Shown in pieces: positions 17,861 to 24,915 of a stretch of DNA of 25,635 bases. The translations under genes and the position numbers were made by a program. The DNA is taken from positions 1-25,635 of the forward strand of contig CAYRMO010000035.1 of assembly GCA_964425355.1 (NCBI GenBank), given 5' to 3'. This DNA is from Litorimonas sp964425355. Its GTDB lineage: Bacteria; Pseudomonadota; Alphaproteobacteria; Caulobacterales; Maricaulaceae. The notes below the pieces were generated by a model. The model did no database searches. It saw nothing but the letters and a program-made list of their open reading frames with translations, and had not been told where the DNA came from. Each line of letters begins with the position of its first letter. Position 1 is the first letter of the stretch.

Positions 17861-17869
17861 ATTATAGCA
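17861..17869 (-). promoter_or_regulatory. Extended -10 promoter-like element before the TPR gene
   Basis: On the minus strand the sequence reads TGCTATAAT, a perfect TG-N-TATAAT extended -10 box. It ends six bases before the ATG at 17854, so transcription would begin at or within a base or two of the start codon. The -35 region is poor (TTGGAT at about 18 bases), which extended -10 promoters tolerate. Experimental start-site data are needed to accept it. Confidence 0.45.
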
Positions 17870-17891
17870 TAAAACTCCGCATTTATCCAAA

Positions 17892-18494
17892 TCACAAAAT
17901 GAGGGAGAGCCTCTTGAGGGTAGAAAGGACCCCGTCTGTCCGATTTATTTGGTGGACGATCATCCCGAGGTCACGCGCCGCGTTTACATTTACCGTTGTG
18001 TCCTCAAAGAACCAAACGTCCTCTGCCTCGACTCCAATTGTGTCGAGGACAATTTGGTAGCTCTGCGCATCGGGTTTGGCGGCATGAATATGATGAGAGG
18101 CAAAAGCATGATGAAAAACAATGTCTATTTCGAACATTTCATTCAAATGGATCCAATGAAGCGCATTGGTGTTAGACAAGCAAGCAATCGTAAATTCTGA
18201 TTTTAAATGCTCAAGCGCCTTAATCACGCCAGGAAAAGGGGGGAGCACCCAACTATTCCAAAGCGAAGCTATATCGTGGGTCTCTAAGTCAAATAGGCTA
18301 GCGAGCTCTTTCAAGAAAATATCATCATCAACTCGGCCACGCTCATAGGCAGAACAAATTTCGCTTTGTTCAAATTTTGCAGCAACCGCCTCCCGGCTCA
18401 GTCCATTAGAGGCGGCGAGCGCTTCAAACCCGACCCAAGGTACAATCACGCCACCAAGGTCAAATAATAAGAGTTTTGGTTTGTTCACTATCAT
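17892..18494 (-). CDS. HAD family hydrolase (phosphatase)
   Basis: A 200-residue haloacid dehalogenase-superfamily protein. Motif I is LLLFDLGGVIVPW with the nucleophile Asp but Gly two positions later, as in the YihX-like phosphatase branch. Motif II is CLSNTN, motif III lysine is in HAAKPDAQSY, and motif IV is VWFFEDTTVNVNAA. A helical cap (about 20-85) lies between motifs I and II. It probably dephosphorylates a small sugar phosphate or related metabolite, but the substrate cannot be inferred. AGAAAG lies five bases upstream of the ATG. Its stop codon is two bases from an in-frame TTG of the downstream TPR gene, so the two may share a transcript. It diverges from the EAL gene. Confidence 0.9.
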   Translation of the reverse strand: MIVNKPKLLLFDLGGVIVPWVGFEALAASNGLSREAVAAKFEQSEICSAYERGRVDDDIFLKELASLFDLETHDIASLWNSWVLPPFPGVIKALEHLKSEFTIACLSNTNALHWIHLNEMFEIDIVFHHAFASHHIHAAKPDAQSYQIVLDTIGVEAEDVWFFEDTTVNVNAARDLGMIVHQINRTDGVLSTLKRLSLIL

Positions 18495-18625
18495 GAAGAC
18501 TTTCTAAAATTTGCACCCGGGAATGAGGAAACTGTGCGTAATTGTCGCGAATTTCAACTGCAACTCATTATTTATTAACCATAAATTTGACCAAAATTGT
18601 AAAGAAACAGCTCTAGCCTTAACGT

Positions 18626-20554
18626 GTGGTATTTAGTGTGGACATATCAGACGCTTCGCGGCGTTTGACCCAGTCGCATGCAAATGATTATTTCAATGAT
18701 CGTTTGAACGCGCAGAGGTTTTTGGCTTTAATTAGCTTTGCAATGCCAGCTACCCTGTTTTTGCTCTATGTCCTAACGCCGCACACAAGTGACACCGGAT
18801 CACCCGGCCTTTTGATTAAAATTTCTATTGCGGCAATTATCATTGCCGCCTTTCGACTTATATATAATTGGAACAAGCCACGCGATAATCTCTATCAAGT
18901 CAGCTGTGCCTTTATAGATTTTTTTGCCATTGCGGCCATCTTAATCGGCTATGCTTATACTTATGATGTCCCGATTTCGGTAGCCTTGAAATCACCGACG
19001 GCAAATTTGTTCTTTGTATTTCTGGCGTCTCGAATTGTTCTATTTAGTCGATCCGTGATCTTGAAAACCGGTTTAATCGCTGCCCTGTTCTGGATGGCAT
19101 TGACAGGCCTCGCCATGTTTGAACCCGATTTTACGGGTCGAACCTCAAGCTACATTGAGTATCTCACCAGCTTTAAAGTCTTATTGGGGGCAGAACTTGA
19201 ACGTCTGGTCCATTTCGGACTTATGACAGCAATCCTATATGGGTTTGTTTTTGTCTCACAACACGATCCTGCAACAGGATTTGTAAGGCGACCTTATTTC
19301 CTGCGGTACCTCGCGAAATATTTAGGACAAATCAGTCGCAAACCTTCAAGACACATTAACGCACTTGTCAAAATTCGTATTCCGACAATCGTAAATGACG
19401 CTAAATTTTACGACGCAATTTTCCGTCTAATTCCAAAGCTGGACGCTTTATCAGCGACGGAGTCTCTGAGATTTGGAAAACTCTCAAATCAAACGATAGC
19501 GATCTGGCTTACCTTTGACCAAGAGAAAACATCTCTTGATGAAATCGTTGATGGCGTGTCCGAAGAATTATCTGCCAAAGCGCTCATAAGCCTAGGCAGT
19601 CGAACACCAAAAATTCTCGTCGGAGCTAGCCCGCTTTATAAATCCGCGACAAATCACCAAATCCTGAGTTACACAGATATTGCGATTAAGGTCGCGAGTT
19701 CCAACCGAAAAGGCGCACATGTCTTTGAGAAAATGGACGAAGCCAAAATCTTGCAAAGCCAGAAAATTGAAGATGCAATTAAATATGCGCTCCAGGAAAG
19801 AACGCTCTATGTAAAATATCAGGCAATTTATGATCTCATGACGGATAGGCCTGTTGGTTATGAAGCCTTGGTGCGTTTGCGCGATGAAACGGGTTGCGAA
19901 ATTTCACCCGGTCATTTCATCCCGATTGCAGAGGAAGTCGGACTTATTGATGATATTTCCGAGCGTGTCTGCCGACTGATTTCACAAGAAGCCCATGGCT
20001 TATTGGGCCTCAGATCTGTTGATGAAAACCTGCCTTATCTAAATATCAATATCTCCCCACATCAGCTCAATAATATAGAACGTACAATTGGGTCACTTGA
20101 ATGTGCGAAACGATCAGGGCTGCCCATTAATGTCGAGATAACGGAATCGGCGACCTTGAATGATCATACGCTTTTAGAGAATCTTCAAAGGCTAAGGCTC
20201 GCCGGCTTCTCTTATATAATTGATGATTTCGGGACGGGTTATTCATCCTTACATCGCCTGAGAGATTTAGGCGCTACGGCTTTAAAAATCGATCAAACCT
20301 TTGTCGAAAATATAGATTCAGATCGCGATTATGATTTCCTCGAATCAATCGTACGTTTGGCACGGACCACGTCGGATATTGTCGTTATTGAAGGTGTCGA
20401 AACTTTGCAACAAAAACTGCTCATGATGAAAATGGGTGTGCGCTATTGTCAGGGATACTATTTCGCGAAACCGAAGACATTGGATGCGCTGTTGGATGAG
20501 GTTAGACAAACCGACCCGCGCACTGAAAATGTCCATTTGAAAAAAAGCGGGTAA
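18626..20554 (+). CDS. Membrane-bound EAL domain c-di-GMP phosphodiesterase with degenerate GGDEF domain
   Basis: Predicted to hydrolyse cyclic di-GMP at the inner membrane. Six hydrophobic segments occupy about residues 28-215. A GGDEF-like domain follows (about 225-375) but its signature is lost: the active-site loop reads KLSNQTIAIWL, so cyclase activity is not expected. The EAL domain (about 385-630) is complete: E413-A-L in GYEALVRLRD, ININISPHQL, EITESATL, IDDFGTGYSSL (Asp533, Asp534), LKIDQTFVENI, VVIEGVET and YCQGYYFAKP. An in-frame TAA at 18620 limits the start to GTG 18626 or GTG 18638, neither with a convincing ribosome-binding site; the first methionine codon is much further in. 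A good -35-like TTGACC lies at 18587 but the -10 is weak. The membrane region probably senses a signal or the lipid state. Confidence 0.93.
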   Translation: MVFSVDISDASRRLTQSHANDYFNDRLNAQRFLALISFAMPATLFLLYVLTPHTSDTGSPGLLIKISIAAIIIAAFRLIYNWNKPRDNLYQVSCAFIDFFAIAAILIGYAYTYDVPISVALKSPTANLFFVFLASRIVLFSRSVILKTGLIAALFWMALTGLAMFEPDFTGRTSSYIEYLTSFKVLLGAELERLVHFGLMTAILYGFVFVSQHDPATGFVRRPYFLRYLAKYLGQISRKPSRHINALVKIRIPTIVNDAKFYDAIFRLIPKLDALSATESLRFGKLSNQTIAIWLTFDQEKTSLDEIVDGVSEELSAKALISLGSRTPKILVGASPLYKSATNHQILSYTDIAIKVASSNRKGAHVFEKMDEAKILQSQKIEDAIKYALQERTLYVKYQAIYDLMTDRPVGYEALVRLRDETGCEISPGHFIPIAEEVGLIDDISERVCRLISQEAHGLLGLRSVDENLPYLNINISPHQLNNIERTIGSLECAKRSGLPINVEITESATLNDHTLLENLQRLRLAGFSYIIDDFGTGYSSLHRLRDLGATALKIDQTFVENIDSDRDYDFLESIVRLARTTSDIVVIEGVETLQQKLLMMKMGVRYCQGYYFAKPKTLDALLDEVRQTDPRTENVHLKKSG

Positions 20555-20583
20555 AGGTTCTACCGCGGCCGAACCGCAAGGCA

Positions 20584-20910
20584 TTATCCCTGATACCGCA
20601 ATGATTTAAAACATATACCGATAGCAAAGCCTATAGCGCCGGCGATGGCTAAAGCGTTTAATCTTACCCAAATATAGTCTGAGAGTGGAAAGAAGGATAT
20701 TTCTTGATGTTCCAATGGATAGATCACGGCCATAAATAGAGTTAACCCTCCACCGATCAGGAGATGTTCTCCAAATGGGATTCCCGGAGCGTTAAAGTTC
20801 TCGTGATCTCTCGTGGCGGCTTCGCAAATTTCATCCCACAGAAACACGCATCCAAGTCCAAATAAGAGCATGATCGCAATGCAAATTATAGTTGGCCAAT
20901 CGAGCATCAT
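20584..20910 (-). CDS. Small uncharacterised membrane protein
   Basis: A 108-residue protein that I do not recognise, with three hydrophobic segments: about residues 6-25 (TIICIAIMLLFGLGCVFLW), 48-66 (EHLLIGGGLTLFMAVIYPLE) and 82-101 (LNALAIAGAIGFAIGICF). Between the first two is a short acidic loop. Two adjacent ATG codons (20910 and 20907) are possible starts; neither has a clear ribosome-binding site. It converges on the EAL gene with a 29-base gap that contains a GC-rich imperfect inverted repeat (GGTTC and GAACC arms) which may serve as a weak two-way terminator. No functional link with neighbours is visible. Confidence 0.6.
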   Translation of the reverse strand: MMLDWPTIICIAIMLLFGLGCVFLWDEICEAATRDHENFNAPGIPFGEHLLIGGGLTLFMAVIYPLEHQEISFFPLSDYIWVRLNALAIAGAIGFAIGICFKSLRYQG

Positions 20911-21050
20911 AAGAACATGTTATAGGCTATCGATTTCTTTTAAGTAAATTTTCTAATTGGAAAGAAAACGGATGACGTTATAGGTTTAGGCTCTTTTTAT
21001 AGCCGCCAAAAATCCGAATTTATCCTTTTGGGGATAAGACGGTCTTTTGT

Positions 21051-21074
21051 GATGCGGGACCTGTCATATGTGTG
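21051..21074 (+). repeat. Partial copy of a dispersed intergenic palindromic repeat
   Basis: Twenty-one of 24 bases match 23044-23067, including the shared core GACCTGTC and the end TATGTGTG. Only the right half of the element is present; the left palindromic arm is missing here. The family looks like the alphaproteobacterial intergenic repeats that read GTCATCCCGCGCTTGACGCG. Confidence 0.6.
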
Positions 21075-21107
21075 GGGGTTTGAGCAAATACAAAATGAAG
21101 ATGTACC

Positions 21108-21133
21108 GACCCAATAATGGGTCAGCGGTTTTT
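21108..21133 (+). terminator. Terminator-like hairpin
   Basis: GACCCA-ATAA-TGGGTC forms a perfect six-pair stem with a four-base loop; five bases later a run of five T follows. The spacing between stem and T-run is longer than usual and the nearest + strand gene ends 550 bases upstream, so function is uncertain. Confidence 0.3.
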
Positions 21134-21172
21134 AATCTCGATTACCTCGAATAATCGTTTCGAAGCACGCCG

Positions 21173-21391
21173 TCATACTGCTCTGATTTTAGGCAGCATT
21201 TCTTGAAACTTATGTTCACTTCCGCATGGGCAAGGATCATTGCGACCCGCGTTTAATTTGCAATATTTATGATTCAGTGCCTCAGAAAATGATCAAATAG
21301 GGATCAATTTCTGAGACAATTTTTGCAAATTGAACGAACATGCAGCCATTGATAATGTATGCAGGCAATACACATGAACTTGCGACGGCAT
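21173..21391 (-). pseudogene. SEC-C motif protein gene remnant with in-frame TGA
   Basis: The minus strand encodes GRNDPCPCGSEHKF at 21247-21206, an unmistakable SEC-C zinc-binding motif (CxC followed by a degraded C/H pair), which normally ends proteins such as SecA and many small accessory proteins. The frame closes with EMLPKIRAV at 21173. Upstream the same frame is cut by TGA at 21295-21293 and then continues to an ATG at 21391 (MPSQVHVYCLHTL). The second half of the motif (usually a KKFKKCC-like end) reads HKFQEML, so two of the zinc ligands are missing. The broken point lies in the centre of a large inverted duplication (21250-21336), which means that the segment before the TGA is partly an antisense copy of the gene itself rather than its true N-terminus. 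I read it as a decayed 3' fragment. Confidence 0.6.
21250..21336. repeat. Long imperfect inverted duplication
   Basis: Inner arms 21281-21294 and 21302-21315 match at 13 of 14 positions around a seven-base loop. Outer arms 21250-21263 and 21323-21336 also match at 13 of 14. The left arm has about 10 extra bases between inner and outer segments. Together they form an almost symmetrical 87-base fold, best explained as an inverted duplication followed by a small deletion. It contains the in-frame TGA of the SEC-C remnant. Confidence 0.75.
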
Positions 21392-21411
21392 GAGTTTTTC
21401 AATTTCCAACG

Positions 21412-21837
21412 CTACCGCCTAAAATGCTTCTTAGTTTGACCCCATTTTGTTGGTGTGCCTTTGCGAGGTTGGGCGATGATCTGATAATCATCCCAATAAA
21501 GGATTTGTCCGGGACTATTGGTACGGGCTTCGGTCACCCAAATATCACCCGCGGACAATATATTGACCATGTGACGGGCTCGCCGGATCATGGTTTTGGC
21601 ATGATCGCGAAACCAGCAAATACCGACATTGACACCGGCAGCATCAAAATAATCACTATCAGGTGAAGGAAGGTGTTCCTTAAACCAGTCCATTTCACGC
21701 ATGAGTTCATCAACAAGATAAGGTTCGATAAGGTAGTCATCACGTGCTCTGAATGCGGTTTGAAATAAACCATAGTCGCAATTGCGCACCCGGCTTTCCC
21801 CTTCGGTTGGGAAGGGTCCGATAAATCGTAGATACAT
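21412..21837 (-). CDS. Conserved-looking protein of unknown function
   Basis: A 141-residue soluble protein starting MYLRFIGPFPTEGESR. The start at 21837 is chosen because GGAG lies seven bases upstream; an in-frame codon at 21870 would add eleven charged residues. Features include DYGLFQTAF, a helix with REMDWFKEHLPSP, then GVNVGICWFRDHAKTMIRRA and the end ILYWDDYQIIAQPRKG. No signal peptide or membrane helix. I recall similar unnamed short proteins in alphaproteobacteria with WF.E.LP, GICWF and I.Y.D.YQI.A.P patterns, but cannot name a family or function. It is divergent from the DpnI-like gene (265-base gap, in which I see no RNA gene) and downstream lies the SEC-C remnant. Confidence 0.72.
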   Translation of the reverse strand: MYLRFIGPFPTEGESRVRNCDYGLFQTAFRARDDYLIEPYLVDELMREMDWFKEHLPSPDSDYFDAAGVNVGICWFRDHAKTMIRRARHMVNILSAGDIWVTEARTNSPGQILYWDDYQIIAQPRKGTPTKWGQTKKHFRR

Positions 21838-22102
21838 TGTGTATCTCCACTTTACATCCCTATCTGCCAATTGCGCTTCCTATCGCGCATAGATCCAGAC
21901 AGGCGAAATTCAGGCCTGCCGATAAAATTGACAATTTAGGGTGTGTTGAAAGGTTCGCACGTTTCCGCGCGGCTTAAGCTCGATTATCCCGCATCCGGGG
22001 GCGTGATATGCACAATGAACCACATGGCTCTACCCTTTCAAAAGTGAGCGCGCAGATAGGGGATGGGGTTGCCCTTGTCAAGGATATTTGAGATGCCTGT
22101 CT

Positions 22103-22870
22103 ATGGATTTCGAATTCCAAGAAAGTCAACGCGCATTCAAAAGCAACGCCCAAAACGCACGGGTTTGGACAGAACAATGGGTGTTGCGGGAGATGTATTG
22201 CCCGGCCTGTGGCAATCATCACCTTGAAGATTATCCAAATAATAGACCCGTAGCAGATTTCTTCTGTGGTAATTGTGATGAACAATTCGAATTAAAATCG
22301 ACGAAGTCTAAATTTGGAAAAAAGATTACGGATGGTGCATATGAGACTATGATAGCGCGTTTGCACTCTTCTCAAGTTCCAAACTTAATGCTGCTTCATT
22401 ATGATATGGAGCGGAGTGGCGTTGAAGACATATCTGTAGTCCCGCAACAATTTTTTACTCCTGATCTTATCGAAAAACGTAAACCTCTGGCAGCAACTGC
22501 GCAACGAGCGGGGTGGGTAGGATGCAATATTCTTATTCACAGAATACCAAAAATTGGTAGGATTGAACTGGTAAAAGCGAGGCAAGTTGCGTCTGTAAAG
22601 TCCGTCATAGAACAGTGGGAAAGAACAAAATTTTTAAAATCCAAATCTTTAGAAAGCAGAGGTTGGGTTATGGATGTTCTTAACTGTGTTCAAGAGCTTG
22701 GAATGTCAGAGTTTTCATTGGCGGATGTTTACCAGTTTGAGAACTTCTTGTCCGAGTTACATCCGGCAAACAATAATGTTCGCCCGAAAATTAGACAACA
22801 ATTGCAAGTATTAAGAGATGCGGGACTAGTTTCGTTTCTTGGCAAGGGACAATATAAATTACTTGGTTAG
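22103..22870 (+). CDS. dpnI: DpnI-like methyl-directed restriction endonuclease
   Basis: Close full-length homologue of DpnI (255 residues versus about 254), the type IIM enzyme that cuts GATC only when the adenine is methylated. The PD-(D/E)xK core is intact: NNRPVADFFCGNCDEQFELK with Asp52, Glu63 and Lys65. A four-cysteine zinc site is formed by Cys33, Cys36 (YCPACGNHHL), Cys55 and Cys58. Further matching segments are DGAYETMIARLHS, IEKRKPLAATAQRAGWVGCN and, in the C-terminal winged-helix domain (about 185-255) that reads a methylated site, SLESRGWVMDVLNCV and KIRQQLQVLRDAGLV. The ATG at 22103 aligns with the start of DpnI; AAGGA lies 18 bases upstream, and an in-frame TTG at 22088 is the alternative. 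Visibly more A+T-rich than its neighbours, consistent with horizontal transfer. No methylase or DpnD-like gene is adjacent, as none is needed for this type of enzyme. Confidence 0.93.
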   Translation: MDFEFQESQRAFKSNAQNARVWTEQWVLREMYCPACGNHHLEDYPNNRPVADFFCGNCDEQFELKSTKSKFGKKITDGAYETMIARLHSSQVPNLMLLHYDMERSGVEDISVVPQQFFTPDLIEKRKPLAATAQRAGWVGCNILIHRIPKIGRIELVKARQVASVKSVIEQWERTKFLKSKSLESRGWVMDVLNCVQELGMSEFSLADVYQFENFLSELHPANNNVRPKIRQQLQVLRDAGLVSFLGKGQYKLLG

Positions 22871-22967
22871 TTTAAAAGCAAAAAACCCTTTGAGTTTGAC
22901 TTAAAGCGAAGTTTCTCAAATCTATTCGATAACTTTAGTGATAATCTGATCTGTTTTGGTCAAACCC

Positions 22968-22995
22968 GATGGGTCCCGCGTCGAGCGCGGGTTGA
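22968..22995 (+). repeat. Intergenic palindromic repeat, copy A
   Basis: GGGTCCCGCGTCGAGCGCGG lies in the centre; CCCGCG and CGCGGG pair over a five-base loop. It matches the reverse complement of copy B (23030-23067) over its core (GCGTCrAGCGCGGGwTGA), so A and B are in inverted orientation 35 bases apart. Confidence 0.6.
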
Positions 22996-23029
22996 AAAAC
23001 GGTGACAGGCGCGGGCGTCTATAAACAAT

Positions 23030-23067
23030 GTCATCCCGCGCTTGACGCGAGACCTGTCGTATGTGTG
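23030..23067 (-). repeat. Intergenic palindromic repeat, copy B
   Basis: Begins GTCATCCCGCGCTTGACGCG, in which CGCG arms flank CTTGA, and ends with GACCTGTC and TATGTGTG. The right half matches the partial copy at 21051-21074 at 21 of 24 positions; the palindromic half matches copy A in inverse orientation. The form resembles the common GTCATCCCG-type extragenic repeats of alphaproteobacteria. Confidence 0.6.
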
Positions 23068-23070
23068 CAA

Positions 23071-23097
23071 TAAAAAAGCCACCCCGGAGAGTGGCTT
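23071..23097 (-). terminator. Rho-independent terminator of groES-groEL
   Basis: On the minus strand AAGCCAC, an eight-base loop and GTGGCTT form a seven-pair stem, with a run of T overlapping its 3' side and continuing after it. It lies about 120 bases past the groEL stop in the correct orientation. Confidence 0.8.
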
Positions 23098-23216
23098 AAA
23101 ATGAAGTTTCTAAAATCCTTGTCACGTATTGATCCGAAGGATCAAAACTCTAGCTGCGCCAATCCGCAGGAATTTTCGAAAGCTCTAGGCATGGTTTGGA
23201 ATGTTGTAGGCGGAGC

Positions 23217-24863
23217 CTACATCATGCCGCCCATTCCTCCCATTCCGCCCATGCCGCCCATATCAGGCATGGCAGGTCCGTCTTTCTTAGGCGCTTCGAC
23301 AATCGCAGCTTCGGTTGTCAGGATAAGACCTGCAACAGAGGCGGCGTCCATAAGAGCTGTGCGAACGACTTTAACAGGGTCGATGATACCGGCTTTGACC
23401 ATATCGACATATTTGTCATTTTGCGCATCATAGCCGAAATTTGCTTTGTTTTCAGAAATGATCTTTCCGACAACAACTGCACCTTCAACACCCGCATTAT
23501 CTGCGATTTGACGCGCAGGATATTGTAGGGCGGCTTTGACGATTTCGATACCAGCTTGCTCGTCATCATTTACGCCTTTGACGTCAATGAAACGAGAGGC
23601 GCGAAGTAGAGCTGCACCACCACCTGGTACAATACCTTCTTCGACGGCTGCGCGTGTTGCATTGAGCGCGTCATCAACGCGGTCTTTACGCTCTTTCACT
23701 TCGATTTCAGTTGATCCGCCAACTTTGATCACGGCAACACCGCCAGCGAGTTTCGCCAGACGCTCTTGCAGCTTTTCACGGTCATAATCAGAAGAGGTCG
23801 CTTCAGCCTGTCCGCGAATTTGCTCAACACGGGCTTTGATGTCTTTTTTCTTGCCAGCGCCGTCAACGATAACTGTATCGTCCTTAGAAATGTGAACATG
23901 CTTAGATGTTCCAAGATCCTTGAGCGTTACGCTTTCAAGCTTGATACCCAGATCTTCTGAAATCACTGTACCGCCCGTTAGGATGGCAATGTCTTGCAAC
24001 ATGGCTTTACGACGATCACCAAAACCAGGCGCCTTAACAGCGGCGATTTTCAGACCGCCACGGAGCTTGTTTACAACCAAAGTTGCGAGGGCTTCGCCTT
24101 CGATGTCTTCGGCGATGATCAAGAGCGGCTTGCCAGTTTGAACAACAGCTTCGAGGATTGGCAGCATAGCTTGTAGCGATGTCAGCTTGCCTTCATTGAG
24201 AAGGATATAAGGATCATCAAGCGCAACCTTCATTTTCTCAGCATCTGTGATGAAATATGGTGAGAGATAGCCACGGTCAAATTGCATACCCTCAACAACG
24301 TCGAGTTCTGTCTCGGCTGTTTTGCCTTCTTCGACAGTGATAACACCTTCATTACCAACCTTGCCCATAGCGTCGGCGATCATCTCACCAATATAGGCTT
24401 CGCCATTGGCAGAGATTGTGCCGACTTGTGCGATCTCAGATGATTTTGAAATCTTCTTGGCTTTCTTCAAAAGGTCACCTGCGATTTCAGAGGCAGCTTT
24501 GTCGATCCCGCGTTTAAGGTCCATCGGGTTCATGCCCGCGGCAACGCGCTTAAGGCCTTCACGAACAATGGCTTGCGCCAGAACTGTTGCGGTTGTTGTA
24601 CCGTCACCAGCTTTGTCATTTGTCTTGGATGACACTTCACGGAGCATCATGGCGCCGAGATTTTGGAACTTATCTTCAAGTTCGATTTCCTTGGCAACAG
24701 ATACGCCATCTTTGGTCGTACGCGGTGCGCCGAAAGATTTTTCGATCACAACATTCCGGCCTTTTGGTCCGAGTGTTGTTTTGACTGCATTAGCGAGGAT
24801 ATCCACGCCTTCCAGCATTTTGGCACGTGCTTCTGTGCCGAATTTGACGTCTTTAGCCGCCAT
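23217..24863 (-). CDS. groL: Chaperonin GroEL (60 kDa)
   Basis: Large subunit of the ATP-driven cytosolic folding chamber, 548 residues. It begins MAAKDVKFGTEARAKMLEGV and contains TTLGPKGRNVVIEKSFGAP, the nucleotide motif NDKAGDGTTTATVLAQAI, the hinge and apical segments (VEEGKTAETELDVVEGMQFD, GYLSPYF), EEGIVPGGGAAL and the flexible C-terminal tail PDMGGMGGMGGMGGMM. The ATG at 24863 has AGGGAG eight bases upstream; an in-frame TTG six bases earlier is not needed. It follows groES by 52 bases in a two-gene operon. Confidence 0.99.
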   Translation of the reverse strand: MAAKDVKFGTEARAKMLEGVDILANAVKTTLGPKGRNVVIEKSFGAPRTTKDGVSVAKEIELEDKFQNLGAMMLREVSSKTNDKAGDGTTTATVLAQAIVREGLKRVAAGMNPMDLKRGIDKAASEIAGDLLKKAKKISKSSEIAQVGTISANGEAYIGEMIADAMGKVGNEGVITVEEGKTAETELDVVEGMQFDRGYLSPYFITDAEKMKVALDDPYILLNEGKLTSLQAMLPILEAVVQTGKPLLIIAEDIEGEALATLVVNKLRGGLKIAAVKAPGFGDRRKAMLQDIAILTGGTVISEDLGIKLESVTLKDLGTSKHVHISKDDTVIVDGAGKKKDIKARVEQIRGQAEATSSDYDREKLQERLAKLAGGVAVIKVGGSTEIEVKERKDRVDDALNATRAAVEEGIVPGGGAALLRASRFIDVKGVNDDEQAGIEIVKAALQYPARQIADNAGVEGAVVVGKIISENKANFGYDAQNDKYVDMVKAGIIDPVKVVRTALMDAASVAGLILTTEAAIVEAPKKDGPAMPDMGGMGGMGGMGGMM

Positions 24864-24915
24864 AATCAAGTCTCCCTGGGAGTATGTTTTGTTTTAACTT
24901 AAAAGAGAGTCTGGC

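Larger units (their letters stand above)
20911..21172. other. Non-coding intergenic region, left part
   Basis: No supportable gene on either strand. It contains a palindromic-repeat fragment (21051-21074) and a terminator-like hairpin (21108-21133), both listed separately. The stretch to 21411 continues with the SEC-C gene remnant. Confidence 0.6.
22871..23216. other. Intergenic region between dpnI-like gene and groEL
   Basis: About 346 bases without a supportable gene. It holds two inverted copies of the palindromic repeat and the groEL terminator, listed separately. A small perfect hairpin TTGATCC-GAA-GGATCAA lies at 23129-23145 with no T-run; it might protect the groEL mRNA 3' end. Confidence 0.6.

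Noticed and set aside
21293..21295. In-frame TGA of the SEC-C fragment read as selenocysteine
   Set aside because: The TGA lies in the loop of an inverted duplication, not at a redox motif; the name SEC-C refers to a SecA C-terminal zinc motif and has no relation to selenocysteine. The hairpin is not evidence for a SECIS element.
21940..22060. GC-rich segment before the dpnI-like gene considered as a possible tRNA or small RNA
   Set aside because: No cloverleaf arms, no TTC-loop and no acceptor pairing could be formed by eye.
22093..22095. ATG with good spacing to AAGGA just upstream of the dpnI-like gene, in another frame
   Set aside because: The frame gives only a basic, non-homologous peptide; DpnI similarity fixes the real frame and an ATG at 22103.
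23129..23145. Perfect hairpin near the groEL 3' end considered as a terminator
   Set aside because: No T-run on either side; the hairpin with T-run at 23071-23097 is the better terminator.
24406..24897. 163-codon + strand frame opposite groEL
   Set aside because: Shadow of the conserved groEL coding sequence; long antisense frames are common opposite groEL.
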